In this document: in pieces, positions 25,527 to 34,988 of the stretch | Numbering within the stretch: position 1 is the first letter of the stretch | How the letters are laid out: the number at the start of each line of letters is the position of its first letter | Source of the DNA: Pseudorhizobium banfieldiae | Lineage (GTDB): Bacteria; Pseudomonadota; Alphaproteobacteria; Rhizobiales; Rhizobiaceae | DNA: 64,000 nt | Assembly (NCBI RefSeq): GCF_000967425.1 | Contig: NZ_FO082820.1 | Location: 2,480,001-2,544,000, forward strand | Reading direction: 5' to 3' | Translations under genes and position numbers: made by a program | The notes under the pieces: model-generated | Told to the model about the DNA's origin: nothing | The model's database searches: none | The model's input: only the letters and a program-made list of their open reading frames with translations

Positions 25527-25929
25527 ATGAGCGACAACGACTGGACCGGTGGATGTCTCTGCGGCAAGCGCCGCTATCGCTTCCGGCAAGCACCTTCCAA
25601 CGCTGGCTACTGCCATTGCAGCATGTGCCGCCGGGCAACCGGCGGGCCTTTCGCCTTCCTGGTGAGGGTAGATGAGGCAGCGCTTGAATGGACCGCCCCC
25701 TCCAGCCGTCTATCGCTCCTCCCCGATTGCCGAGCGCAGCTTCTGTCCGGATTGCGGCAGCCCGCTTTTCCTCCGCTACGACGATGACAACAGGATCCGC
25801 CTTACGGGCGGCTCGCTCGATCATCCCGAACGCGTCAAGCCGCAGTACCACTACGGCGTCGAAAGCCGGCGTCCATGGATGGACTGCGGGCAAGGGCTTC
25901 CGGAGCAGGAAACGGAAGAGAGCTTCTGA
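25527..25929 (+). pseudogene. GFA-family (CENP-V/GFA) zinc protein interrupted by a frameshift
   Basis: The first frame gives MSDNDWTGGCLCGKRRYRFRQAPSNAGYCHCSMCRRATGGPFAFLVRVDEAALEWTAP and then loses similarity. The next frame gives YRSSPIAERSFCPDCGSPLFLRYDD and runs to 25929. Together they make one normal GFA protein of about 134 residues with zinc cysteines in GGCLCG, HCSMC and CPDCG. Removing one C from the CCCCC run at 25696-25700 joins the frames. This is either a true inactivating insertion or a sequencing error. GFA proteins are related to glutathione-dependent formaldehyde-activating enzyme, but most have no known substrate. Confidence 0.8.
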
Positions 25930-25935
25930 GCCGCT

Positions 25936-26166
25936 TTAGATTGCGGGAACCCACTTCCAGAACACCCCCTCCTGCCTCTCGGGATAATACTTGAATTCGC
26001 ATTCGAAGCGCCGGCCATACGCCTCCGCCGCCTTCAGCGCCTCCGCACTGACCGGATTCATGCCGGTTCCCGGCGCAAACCAGTCTTCCAGCAAATCATC
26101 CGGCACATACGTCCCTACCCGAAGCGGGAGGGCGGTCAATGTCCTGTCGAGTTCCTCGGGCGGCAT
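25936..26166 (-). CDS. Conserved hypothetical 76-residue protein
   Basis: MPPEELDRTLTALPLRVGTYVPDDLLEDWFAPGTGMNPVSAEALKAAEAYGRRFECEFKYYPERQEGVFWKWVPAI is aromatic-rich at its C-terminal end, with no signal or membrane segment. A GGAGGAT ribosome site precedes the ATG. It is 23 bases downstream of the flavoprotein gene and convergent with the GFA gene. I do not recognise the family; the codon pattern and ribosome site support a real gene. Confidence 0.65.
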   Translation of the reverse strand: MPPEELDRTLTALPLRVGTYVPDDLLEDWFAPGTGMNPVSAEALKAAEAYGRRFECEFKYYPERQEGVFWKWVPAI

Positions 26167-26189
26167 GCGATCCTCCGGTGCTGATCTTG

Positions 26190-27293
26190 CTACTTCTGAC
26201 GCGGCTGCTTCAGCTTCGCGCCGGGAACGACGAGCCTGCCTTCCCTCTTTGCCAGCATTGCCTCCACGAGGGTGCGCGCGGCATTGCGCACCTCCTCCTG
26301 CAGGGCCTCGTCCGCATCAAGCGCCTCGTGGCTGGTGGCATAGGGTTCCCAATAGCCAATATAGCGGTCAAGCTCCGCGAGGCTACCCGCCGGAAGGAGT
26401 TCCATTGACTGCATCCAGTCGCTCATGCTGCGCCGGACGTTTTCGGCGCCTTCGGCATCGCCATGTACGACCACCGAAAACAGCCGGTCTGCAAGGTGGC
26501 GGGGATAGTCCCAGCCCCGCATCTCCATCTGCTTGGCCTCCTTGGGGTGTTTGCCATGCGTACTCGTTGGATCGGGATTGCCGCCATCGGCACAGACCAG
26601 CCGGTCCATCATCAGCTTCAGCGGCGAGGTCGCTTGGTACCAGTGGACCGGCGTCACGATCATGATCCCATGCGCCTCCACCCACATCGGATATATATCG
26701 TTCATCCAGTCGTGGACCTGCCCGAGCGAGTAATTGGGATAGCAGGAGCACGGCCAGTGACAGAGCGCCGCAGCCGTAGAGAAACAGGCCTTGCACGGGT
26801 GGATCTGCCGGCCGTATTCCGATGTCAGCCGGCTGAGATCGAGTAGGTTGACCTCGACGCCCGGCTGCTGATGCAGCACGTCCCTTGCCACGTCTACCAA
26901 GCGGTAGCTCTTCGACATTTCGCCAGGACAGGTGTGCTCGCTTCGCGGTGATGAGTTGATCAGGAGAACACGCAGAGGGCTCTCTGCATCCTGATAACGT
27001 TGCTCGGCCAGCCTGATCGCTTCCTGCGCCGCCAGCCAGTCGACCGACAGATCGTAATCCGGATCGGCAAAGCCCGGACCGGCCTTGCGGGTTCTTGGGC
27101 TCTTGCGCGAATTGCAATAGCCGTCCCATGCGGCGTCGGCCACCTTCCGCAACTCGCTCGACAGCGGATCGAAAGCCGGGTCGCGGAACCGGGTGAGAAA
27201 GCGGCGGATGAATTCGTCCCGCTCCATACGGGGGCTTGGGGTGCCCGTGCGAGGCTCGAGGTCGTGGAGGGGCGTCGTCGGCGTTTCCGTCAT
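26190..27293 (-). CDS. NAD(P)H-dependent FMN reductase-like flavoprotein with a cysteine cluster
   Basis: This 367-residue protein has a flavodoxin-like/FMN reductase domain from about 105 to 300 (RVLLINSSPRSEHTCPGEMSKSYRLVDVARDVL, IMIVTPVHWYQATSPLKLMMDRLVCADGG). A cysteine cluster C167-x2-C170-x7-C178-x3-C182-x-C184 (HPCKACFSTAAALCHWPCSCYPN) recalls the iron-sulfur flavoprotein family. About 100 N-terminal residues are extra (DPAFDPLSSELRKVADAAWDGYCNSRKSPRTRKAG). The ATG at 27293 is preferred by sequence, and a longer frame exists. It probably transfers electrons; substrate unknown. Confidence 0.8.
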   Translation of the reverse strand: MTETPTTPLHDLEPRTGTPSPRMERDEFIRRFLTRFRDPAFDPLSSELRKVADAAWDGYCNSRKSPRTRKAGPGFADPDYDLSVDWLAAQEAIRLAEQRYQDAESPLRVLLINSSPRSEHTCPGEMSKSYRLVDVARDVLHQQPGVEVNLLDLSRLTSEYGRQIHPCKACFSTAAALCHWPCSCYPNYSLGQVHDWMNDIYPMWVEAHGIMIVTPVHWYQATSPLKLMMDRLVCADGGNPDPTSTHGKHPKEAKQMEMRGWDYPRHLADRLFSVVVHGDAEGAENVRRSMSDWMQSMELLPAGSLAELDRYIGYWEPYATSHEALDADEALQEEVRNAARTLVEAMLAKREGRLVVPGAKLKQPRQK

Positions 27294-27374
27294 GGAGGTC
27301 CCGCGGAAAGAGAGGCGTGCTGCAGGATTGCTGAACGCCCGCTCCACCCGCGGGTTCCGTATCGGATGGACGGG

Positions 27375-27560
27375 CTACTGCGAGGCGTGCTCTGGTTTTC
27401 CCTTCCGCTTGGTCGAAGCCATGTCGTGGAGTTCCTTCTCGCTCATCGACTTCTCCATGCTCTTCGATGCGCCCTTCAGTTCGCTCTTCTTGATGTCACC
27501 GCGCTTGGCGGCGAGCGCAGCACCCGCCGCCTTCTGCTGTGCCTGGGATTTTGCCGGCAT
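27375..27560 (-). CDS. Small basic DUF3008-family protein
   Basis: A 61-residue Lys/Ala-rich protein, MPAKSQAQQKAAGAALAAKRGDIKKSELKGASKSMEKSMSEKELHDMASTKRKGKPEHASQ, matching the short DUF3008 proteins of alphaproteobacteria. The ATG at 27560 follows GGAGGCAGAC, which decides the start over an in-frame ATG seven codons earlier. Likely cytoplasmic and perhaps stress-related; function unknown. Confidence 0.82.
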   Translation of the reverse strand: MPAKSQAQQKAAGAALAAKRGDIKKSELKGASKSMEKSMSEKELHDMASTKRKGKPEHASQ

Positions 27561-27686
27561 GTCTGCCTCCTTCGGTTGCAACTGCAGGATTCAACCGGCG
27601 TCGGCGCGACTGGTTCCGCTTCCTGCAGGGAACCAAGCGGATTGGCTGCCGTTGGAAGGCGGCATAGCGATGAAAGGACCCCGGCC

Positions 27687-27947
27687 ATGGACGCCAAGGA
27701 CAAGATTGCCGACCAGAAGAATTCCTCCGCCCGCTTCGAACAGGAAGGCCGCGAGCGAGCGGAAGACGCCCTTCACGCCACGACCGACATGACCAGCCTC
27801 GACGCGGTCCGAGAGGCATCAAGGCTCGGGGGCGGTGATACCTATCTGGTCGAGAGCGATCTGGAGGAGCTCGAAGACCGTGAGGACATCGAGAACGACG
27901 ACGGCAGCATCAGCGCGCTGGCTAATGCCGACAATCCGGAACGCTGA
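27687..27947 (+). CDS. Small acidic hydrophilic protein, unknown
   Basis: An 86-residue protein rich in Asp and Glu (MDAKDKIADQKNSSARFEQEGRERAEDALHATTDMTSLDAVREASRLGGGDTYLVESDLEELEDREDIENDDGSISALANADNPER). There are no cysteines or membrane segments, so it is probably partly disordered. AAAGGA lies eight bases before the ATG. It precedes the nucleotidyltransferase gene by 36 bases and is probably in the same transcript. The much longer in-frame reading from 27000 runs antisense to the flavoprotein gene and is not accepted. Confidence 0.65.
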   Translation: MDAKDKIADQKNSSARFEQEGRERAEDALHATTDMTSLDAVREASRLGGGDTYLVESDLEELEDREDIENDDGSISALANADNPER

Positions 27948-27983
27948 GCGGCTCTTCCAGCCAGGAACCCTCTGGAGAATGCA

Positions 27984-28829
27984 ATGGACGCCGAAATCGC
28001 ACCGCCTCCGGAGCGGGCCAAGCGAGACATGATCGACACGATGCCGCATATCGAGGCGAAGGCGGCACCGACGCTGGTCGATGCTGAGGCCGAGGCGTTC
28101 GTCAGCGAAGCCCTTGAGGAACTGACGCGGGCCGATATCCCCTTCCTGCTCGCCGGCACCTATGCCGTAAGCGCCTATACGGGGATTTCGCGACCGACGA
28201 AGGACCTCGACATCTTCTGCCGCGCCGGCGACTACGCCCGCATCCTCGCCCACTTCAAGGCGAAGGGCTACGACATCGAGGTTGAGGACGACCGCTGGCT
28301 GGGCAAGGTGATCAGGGGGAAGCACTTCTTCGACGTCATATTCGCGGGCTCCAACGGCACCATGCCGATCGGCGATGCCTGGTTCGACAATGCCCGCCAG
28401 ATCGACATGAACGGCCGTCCGGTGAGGATCGTCGCCCCGACGGAACTCATCTGGTCGAAGTGTTTCGTGCAGCTTCGCCACCGGTACGATGGCGGTGACG
28501 TGGTGCATATCATCCTGCGCGCCCACGACCAGATCGACTGGCAACGGCTGCTGAACCATATGGAAGTCCACTGGGAGGTGCTCCTGATCCACCTCCTGAA
28601 CTTCAGGTGGATCTATCCGACCGAGCGCGACAAGGTGCCTGACTGGCTGCTCGACGAACTACTCGATCGTCTGCAGGCGCAGCGCCAGTTGCCCCTGCCG
28701 CAGATGAAGGTCTGCCGCGGCCGCATGTTCAGTCGGGTGGATTTCGAAATCGACGTCAAGGAATGGGGGTTTGCCGACGTCGGCGGCGAAGGCGAATGGC
28801 GCGAAGGCGTAAACGAGGAACCGGCATAA
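27984..28829 (+). CDS. Nucleotidyltransferase-fold protein
   Basis: A 281-residue protein with a minimal nucleotidyltransferase core: helix and strand LTRADIPFLLAGTYAVSAYTG, the double aspartate D74-L-D76 in SRPTKDLDIFCR, and a third acidic residue D117 in KHFFDVIFAG. The C-terminal half is helical and could bind the acceptor. The family includes aminoglycoside-type and RNA/protein nucleotidylating enzymes; the substrate is unknown. GGAG precedes the start. It sits 11 bases before a metallophosphoesterase gene, so the two may add and remove a nucleotide or phosphate group (inference). Confidence 0.78.
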   Translation: MDAEIAPPPERAKRDMIDTMPHIEAKAAPTLVDAEAEAFVSEALEELTRADIPFLLAGTYAVSAYTGISRPTKDLDIFCRAGDYARILAHFKAKGYDIEVEDDRWLGKVIRGKHFFDVIFAGSNGTMPIGDAWFDNARQIDMNGRPVRIVAPTELIWSKCFVQLRHRYDGGDVVHIILRAHDQIDWQRLLNHMEVHWEVLLIHLLNFRWIYPTERDKVPDWLLDELLDRLQAQRQLPLPQMKVCRGRMFSRVDFEIDVKEWGFADVGGEGEWREGVNEEPA

Positions 28830-28840
28830 GGAGGTCTGGG

Positions 28841-29602
28841 GTGGCAAAGACGACGATCGAGGACGCGGCGGCGAAGACGCCGCAGAGGGGCAACAGCAAG
28901 CAGAAGATCGCCGCGATGGGCGACCTGCACGTTAAGGAAAATGGCGGCACTTCCTACAAGGAATTGTTTACCGAGATCTCGCAGGCTGCCGACATCCTCG
29001 TCCTGACCGGCGACCTGACCGACCTTGGCAAGCCGAAGGAGGCCGAACTGCTGGCGGCGGACATGCGCTCCTGCTCCATCCCGATCGTCGCCGTACTCGG
29101 CAACCACGACTACGAATGCGGGCATGTCGAGGAGGTAAAATCGATCATCAAGGATGCCGGGGTACAGCTGCTCGAGGGACAGGCGGTGGAAATCAACGGT
29201 GTCGGCTTTGCCGGCGTGAAGGGTTTCGCCGGCGGCTTCGGCCGGTACATGCTGGGTTCCTTCGGCGAGCCGGCGATCAAGGCCATGGTGGCCGAAAGCG
29301 TCGAGGAGACCATGCGGCTGGAGAACGCACTGCGACAGGTCCGCTCCGAGCGCGCCATGGTGGTGCTGCACTACGCCCCCATCCCCGAGACGGTTGTCGG
29401 CGAGCCACAGGAAATCTATCCCTTCCTCGGATCTTCGCGCCTCGCGGAAACCATCGATCGCTTCCCGGTCTCCGCCGTCGTCCATGGCCATGCCCATCGC
29501 GGCACCTACGAAGGCAGGACGCCGGGCGGCGCACCCGTCTACAACGTCGCCTCCCACATCGAAAAGCCGACCGGTCGCCCCTATGCGCTGCTGGAACTCT
29601 AG
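28841..29602 (+). CDS. Calcineurin-like metallophosphoesterase
   Basis: A 253-residue protein with a GTG start and an AAGGAGG ribosome site at the end of the previous gene, which decides against a longer arginine-rich frame. All family motifs are present: MGDLH (D28, H30), LTGDLTDLG (D58), LGNHDYE (N88, H89), H177 in VVLHYAP and VVHGHAHRGTYEG (H215, H217). It would hydrolyse a phosphodiester or phosphomonoester with two metals. Close coupling to the nucleotidyltransferase gene suggests an antagonistic or sequential reaction. Confidence 0.88.
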   Translation: MAKTTIEDAAAKTPQRGNSKQKIAAMGDLHVKENGGTSYKELFTEISQAADILVLTGDLTDLGKPKEAELLAADMRSCSIPIVAVLGNHDYECGHVEEVKSIIKDAGVQLLEGQAVEINGVGFAGVKGFAGGFGRYMLGSFGEPAIKAMVAESVEETMRLENALRQVRSERAMVVLHYAPIPETVVGEPQEIYPFLGSSRLAETIDRFPVSAVVHGHAHRGTYEGRTPGGAPVYNVASHIEKPTGRPYALLEL

Positions 29603-29653
29603 GAACAAGCCGGCGTGCCGGCGGTTCGGATGGCAAGGAAGGAGACCGTCACC

Positions 29654-29815
29654 ATGACAGACCCGAAGAACCACCCGGAGCAGGACCCCGCGGAAGGATC
29701 CCGCGAGACCATCGATCGCGAACTGGCGCGTCAGGACAGCAAGGACCGGAACGCAGAACAGGAGAAGACGAGCCGCGAGTCCGGCACGAGGGGCAGCCCG
29801 GCACCGGGACCTTGA
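29654..29815 (+). CDS. Small hydrophilic protein of 53 residues
   Basis: MTDPKNHPEQDPAEGSRETIDRELARQDSKDRNAEQEKTSRESGTRGSPAPGP has no hydrophobic core and looks disordered. The ATG follows AAGGAAGGAGACCGTC, a good ribosome site, which supports a real gene at the end of the nucleotidyltransferase-phosphoesterase unit. Function unknown. It is convergent with the lpd gene ten bases away. Confidence 0.55.
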   Translation: MTDPKNHPEQDPAEGSRETIDRELARQDSKDRNAEQEKTSRESGTRGSPAPGP

Positions 29816-29824
29816 ACGCAGGCT

Positions 29825-31219
29825 CTAGATATGCAGGGCGTGCCCGAGCGCCTTTAGCGAGGCCTCCGCAAATGCCTCCGACTGGGTCGGATGGGCGTGG
29901 ATCGTTCCGGCGATATCCTCCAGTCGCGCGCCCATCTCGAGCGCCAGCGCAAAGGCGGCGGAGAGTTCTGATACCCCGGCCCCGACAGCCTGGATGCCAA
30001 GGACCAGGTGGTTGTCGGCCCGCGCGACGACCCGCACGAAGCCGTCTTCCGATGCCAGCGTCATCGCTCGGCCATTCGCCGTGAACGGAAATTGGCCGAC
30101 CTTCGTCTCGTGGCCCGCTCGCCGCGCTTCTTCCGAGGCAAGCCCCACCGAGACAATTTCGGGGTCCGTGAAGCACACCGCGGGGATCGCCACCCTCTCC
30201 CAGCTACGTCGTTTGCCGGCAACGATTTCCGCCACCATCTCGCCCTGCGCCATCGCCCGGTGCGCCAGCATGGGCTCGCCCGTGACGTCGCCGATCGCGT
30301 AGATCCCGCGCATGGAGGTCCGGCACTGGCCGTCGATCCGGATGAAGCGGCCCTCCATGTCGAGTTCAAGCTCCTCCCGACCCCAGCCTTCCGTGACCGG
30401 ACGGCGTCCGACGGTAACGAGGATCTTGTCGGCAATAATGCGCCGCTCGCCACCACTGTGCTCCACCACGAGACCGTCGCCATCCGGGGAGAGCGCCTTG
30501 ACCGACGTCGTCGTCAGCACCTCGATCCCGAGCGCCGCCATCCGCTTGGCAACCGGCTGTGTCAGCGCAGAGTCGTACAGTGGCAGTATGCGTTCCTGCG
30601 CCTCCACGATGGTGACCTTTGATCCCAGCTTGGCAAAGGCGGTGCCGAGCTCCAGACCGATATAGCCAGCACCGACGACGGCGAGGCTCTTCGGCACCTC
30701 CCTCAACGACAGCGCCTCGGTCGATGAGATCACATTGCCGCCGAAGGGCAGCGCCGGCAGTTCCACCGGCGACGATCCGGTGGCGATGACGACATTCTCG
30801 CAGCGGACGACCTGCAGGCCTGTCTCCGTTTCCACCTCTACCGTCTTGCCGTCGCGGAAGCGCGCCCGGCCGACAAGTGCCTTCACGCCCGCCTTCTTCA
30901 GGAGGTTGACGACCCCCATAGACAGGCGTCCGGTAATGCCGTCCTTCCAGGCAATCGTCTTGCCGAAATCGATGGCCGGATCGGCAGCGCCTATCCCCAT
31001 CGGGTTTCGCCCCGCCGCCATGCCGACCGCGGCGGCGAACTCGTCTGCCGCATGGATGATGGCCTTGGAGGGAATGCAGCCGACATTGAGGCAGGTGCCG
31101 CCGGCTTTCGTCATCTCGACGATCATCGTGTCGATGCCGAGCTGTCCGGCCCGGATGGCGCAGACATAGCCGCCGGGACCGGCACCGATGACGAGAAGCT
31201 TGCAGGTGATGTCCTTCAT
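29825..31219 (-). CDS. lpdV: Dihydrolipoyl dehydrogenase (E3) of the branched-chain keto-acid dehydrogenase
   Basis: A 464-residue FAD protein with [19 protein letters not shown], the redox disulfide C43/C48 in [17 protein letters not shown] site [19 protein letters not shown] and C-terminal catalytic [10 protein letters not shown]. It reoxidises the dihydrolipoyl group of E2 with NAD+. It is the last gene of the bkd operon, one base after bkdB, which identifies it as the dedicated E3. At 464 residues it has the normal length. Confidence 0.94.
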   Translation of the reverse strand: MKDITCKLLVIGAGPGGYVCAIRAGQLGIDTMIVEMTKAGGTCLNVGCIPSKAIIHAADEFAAAVGMAAGRNPMGIGAADPAIDFGKTIAWKDGITGRLSMGVVNLLKKAGVKALVGRARFRDGKTVEVETETGLQVVRCENVVIATGSSPVELPALPFGGNVISSTEALSLREVPKSLAVVGAGYIGLELGTAFAKLGSKVTIVEAQERILPLYDSALTQPVAKRMAALGIEVLTTTSVKALSPDGDGLVVEHSGGERRIIADKILVTVGRRPVTEGWGREELELDMEGRFIRIDGQCRTSMRGIYAIGDVTGEPMLAHRAMAQGEMVAEIVAGKRRSWERVAIPAVCFTDPEIVSVGLASEEARRAGHETKVGQFPFTANGRAMTLASEDGFVRVVARADNHLVLGIQAVGAGVSELSAAFALALEMGARLEDIAGTIHAHPTQSEAFAEASLKALGHALHI

Positions 31220-31220
31220 C

Positions 31221-32507
31221 TCATCCCTCGACGAATATCATGGCCGGCGCCTCCAGCAGCGCCTTGAGGCGTTGCACGAAAGTGGCGGCGTCCCAGCCGT
31301 CGATCACGCGGTGGTCGAAGCTGGAGGACAGGTTCATCATCTTGCGCGGCACGAACTGGGTGCCGTCCCACTGCGGGCGCATTGCGATCTTGTTGACGCC
31401 GATGACCGCCACTTCCGGATGGTTGATCACCGGCGTGGAGACGATGCCGCCCATGGCACCCAGCGAGCTGATGGTGATGGTGGAACCGGTCAGTTCCTCC
31501 CGCTGCGCCGTGCCGTTACGGGCGGCCTCGCTTAGCCGCGCAACCTCGCGGGCGCAGCCGAAGAGGTCGCGCGCTTCCGCATGCTTGACCACGGGCACGA
31601 CCAGTCCCGCCGGCGTCTGCGCCGCAATACCGATATGGACGCCGCCATGCTGGCGGATGATCCCCGCGTCGTCGTCATAGAGCGAATTGACCATGGGTTG
31701 CTCCGCCACCGCCCTGACGATCGCCCGCATCAGGAAAGGCAGGATCGTCAGCTTCGGGCGTCCAGGCTTCTGGTCGGCGTTGAGGCGGGCCCGCAGCTCT
31801 TCCAGCGCCGTCATGTCGACCTCCTCCACATAGGTAATGTGTGGGATGCGCGACTTCGACAGCGCCATGCGCTCGGCAATGCGGCGGCGCAACCCGACGA
31901 CCTTGATCTCCGTGATGGCCTTGTTTGGCTGCAGACCGCCCCTGACCGGAGCGGCACTTCCCTGCTGGAGAAAGGCATCCAGATCGTCGTGGGTGATGCG
32001 CCCCGCGGGTCCGCTGCCGGATAGCTGCCGCAGGTCGATACCTGCCTCCTTCGCCTTGAGGCGCACGGCCGGCGAGGCGAGCGGCTTTTCGCCCTGCGCC
32101 CGCGGCGGACCGCTGCTGGGTGTCGATTGAGGCGTCGGAGATTTCTGTTCCGGCTGCCGCGCAGGCTCCGAGACATCTGCCGGCACAATCGAAGCAGGCT
32201 TCTCGTCGGCAACGGCGGGTTCTTCAGGAGGAGCCGCTTCCGCTGCCTCTTCGTCGCCGCCCTCGCCTGCGACCTTGATCTTGAGGATGACGGTGCCCGT
32301 AGCGATCACGTCCCCGACTTCACCGCCCCGCCAGACGACCTCGCCCTCCACGGGCGACGGAATCTCGACGGTCGCCTTGCCGGTCATCACTGCGGCGAGC
32401 ACCATGTCCTCGCGGACCGGATCACCCACATTGACATGCCACTCCACCAGTTCGGCCTCGGCAACGCCTTCGCCGACATCCGGAAGCTTGATCGACTGAA
32501 TTCCCAT
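31221..32507 (-). CDS. bkdB: Branched-chain keto-acid dehydrogenase E2 (dihydrolipoyl acyltransferase)
   Basis: A 428-residue protein with one lipoyl domain (1-78), a charged Pro/Ala linker, a peripheral-subunit-binding domain (about 140-175, [32 protein letters not shown]) and a catalytic domain ending in [18 protein letters not shown] with the active-site histidine. The lipoyl lysine K44 lies in [14 protein letters not shown]. Related proteins usually have Asp before this Lys (DKA); here it is Gly, an unusual change. E2 transfers the acyl group to CoA and forms the core of the complex. Confidence 0.93.
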   Translation of the reverse strand: MGIQSIKLPDVGEGVAEAELVEWHVNVGDPVREDMVLAAVMTGKATVEIPSPVEGEVVWRGGEVGDVIATGTVILKIKVAGEGGDEEAAEAAPPEEPAVADEKPASIVPADVSEPARQPEQKSPTPQSTPSSGPPRAQGEKPLASPAVRLKAKEAGIDLRQLSGSGPAGRITHDDLDAFLQQGSAAPVRGGLQPNKAITEIKVVGLRRRIAERMALSKSRIPHITYVEEVDMTALEELRARLNADQKPGRPKLTILPFLMRAIVRAVAEQPMVNSLYDDDAGIIRQHGGVHIGIAAQTPAGLVVPVVKHAEARDLFGCAREVARLSEAARNGTAQREELTGSTITISSLGAMGGIVSTPVINHPEVAVIGVNKIAMRPQWDGTQFVPRKMMNLSSSFDHRVIDGWDAATFVQRLKALLEAPAMIFVEG

Positions 32508-32508
32508 C

Positions 32509-33522
32509 CTACGCCTCCATCAGGTCGCGAAGCGCTTCGCCGAGCCGCGCCGGGCCCGGGAAGTAGTCCCATTCCTGAGCATGCGGATAAGGCGTATCCC
32601 AGCCGGCCACGCGCGCGATCGGCGCCTCGAGATGGTAGAAGCAGTGCTCCTGCACCAGGGCCACGAGTTCGGCGCCGTAGCCGGATGTCAGCGTCGCTTC
32701 GTGCACAACCATGCAGCGGCCGGTCTTCTTCACCGACTGCAGGATCGTCTCCAGGTCGAGCGGAACCAGCGTCCGCAGATCGATGATCTCGGCGTCGATG
32801 CCGGTCTCCTCCGCCGTCGCCTCGGCGACATGAACCATGGTGCCATAGGCGAGAATGGTGGCGGCCGAACCTTCGCGTCGCACCACCGCCTTGCCGAGCG
32901 GCACCGAGAAATAATCCTCCGGCACCTCACCGAGCCTGTGACCGGCCCAGGAGGTCACCGGCCGCTCGTGATGACCGTCGAAGGGTCCGTTGTAGAGACG
33001 CTTCGGCTCCAGGAAAATCACCGGGTCGGGGTTTTCGATCGCCGAGATCAGCAGGCCTTTCGCGTCATACGGATTGGACGGCACGACGACCTGCAGGCCG
33101 CAGACATGCGTGAACAGCGCCTCCGGGCTCTGGCTATGCGTCTGGCCGCCGAAGATGCCGCCGCCGGTCGGCATGCGCACCACCATCGGGCAGGTGAAGT
33201 CGCCGTTGGAGCGGTATCGCAGGCGCGCCGCTTCCTGGGTCAACTGGTCGTAGGCCGGGTACATGTAGTCGGCAAACTGGATCTCGATGCAGGGCTTCAG
33301 CCCATAGGCCGCCATGCCGATCGCCGTGCCAACAATGCCGGACTCCGAGATCGGCGCATCGAAGCAGCGGGTCTTGCCGTACTTCTGCTGGAGCCCCTGC
33401 GTGCAGCGGAAGACGCCGCCGAAATAGCCGACATCCTCGCCATAGACCACCACGTCCGCGTCGCGCCCCATCGCAACGTCCATGGCGCTGCGGATTGCCT
33501 CGATCATCGTCATGCGTGCCAT
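32509..33522 (-). CDS. bkdA2: Branched-chain keto-acid dehydrogenase E1 beta subunit
   Basis: This 337-residue transketolase-type beta subunit starts MARMTMIEAIRSAMDVAMGRDADVVVYGEDVGYFGGVFRCTQGL and contains PISESGIVGTAIGMAAYG and IEIQFADYMYPAYDQL. It ends with the second-domain block ATILAYGTMVHVAEATAEE. With BkdA1 it binds thiamine diphosphate and decarboxylates the keto acids derived from Val, Leu and Ile. One base separates it from bkdB and three from bkdA1, a tight operon. Confidence 0.94.
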   Translation of the reverse strand: MARMTMIEAIRSAMDVAMGRDADVVVYGEDVGYFGGVFRCTQGLQQKYGKTRCFDAPISESGIVGTAIGMAAYGLKPCIEIQFADYMYPAYDQLTQEAARLRYRSNGDFTCPMVVRMPTGGGIFGGQTHSQSPEALFTHVCGLQVVVPSNPYDAKGLLISAIENPDPVIFLEPKRLYNGPFDGHHERPVTSWAGHRLGEVPEDYFSVPLGKAVVRREGSAATILAYGTMVHVAEATAEETGIDAEIIDLRTLVPLDLETILQSVKKTGRCMVVHEATLTSGYGAELVALVQEHCFYHLEAPIARVAGWDTPYPHAQEWDYFPGPARLGEALRDLMEA

Positions 33523-33525
33523 GGC

Positions 33526-34827
<1,302 letters not shown>

Positions 34828-34849
34828 CTAGGGCCGACAGGCTGGTTGA

Positions 34850-34908
34850 GCAATTTTATTGCGTGACGCTAAACTGCGAATTGTATTGCGGACCGGCAAT
34901 TTTCTTGC
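34850..34908. promoter_or_regulatory. Three GCAAT...TTGC-type repeats in the bkdA1-treZ gap
   Basis: Copy 1 at 34850-34862 is GCAATTTTATTGC, a perfect palindrome with a TTT centre. Copy 2 at 34877-34890 is CGAATTGTATTGCG, and copy 3 at 34896-34908 is GCAATTTTCTTGC. They lie 92-150 bases from bkdA1 and 81-139 from treZ. The AT-cored inverted form resembles Lrp/AsnC-family sites, and bkd operons in other bacteria are controlled by the Lrp-type BkdR. No such gene is adjacent here. Confidence 0.5.
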
Positions 34909-34988
34909 GGCTTCCGCGACGCCTGCGACAGGAGCGGAACCCGGGGCCATTTCGCCCGTTTGGCGCACTCTCTCTCAAGGGGTAATAC

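Noticed and set aside
26383-27129. A 248-codon frame overlapping the flavoprotein gene on the same strand
   Set aside because: It is an alternate frame of the flavoprotein, without conserved sequence.
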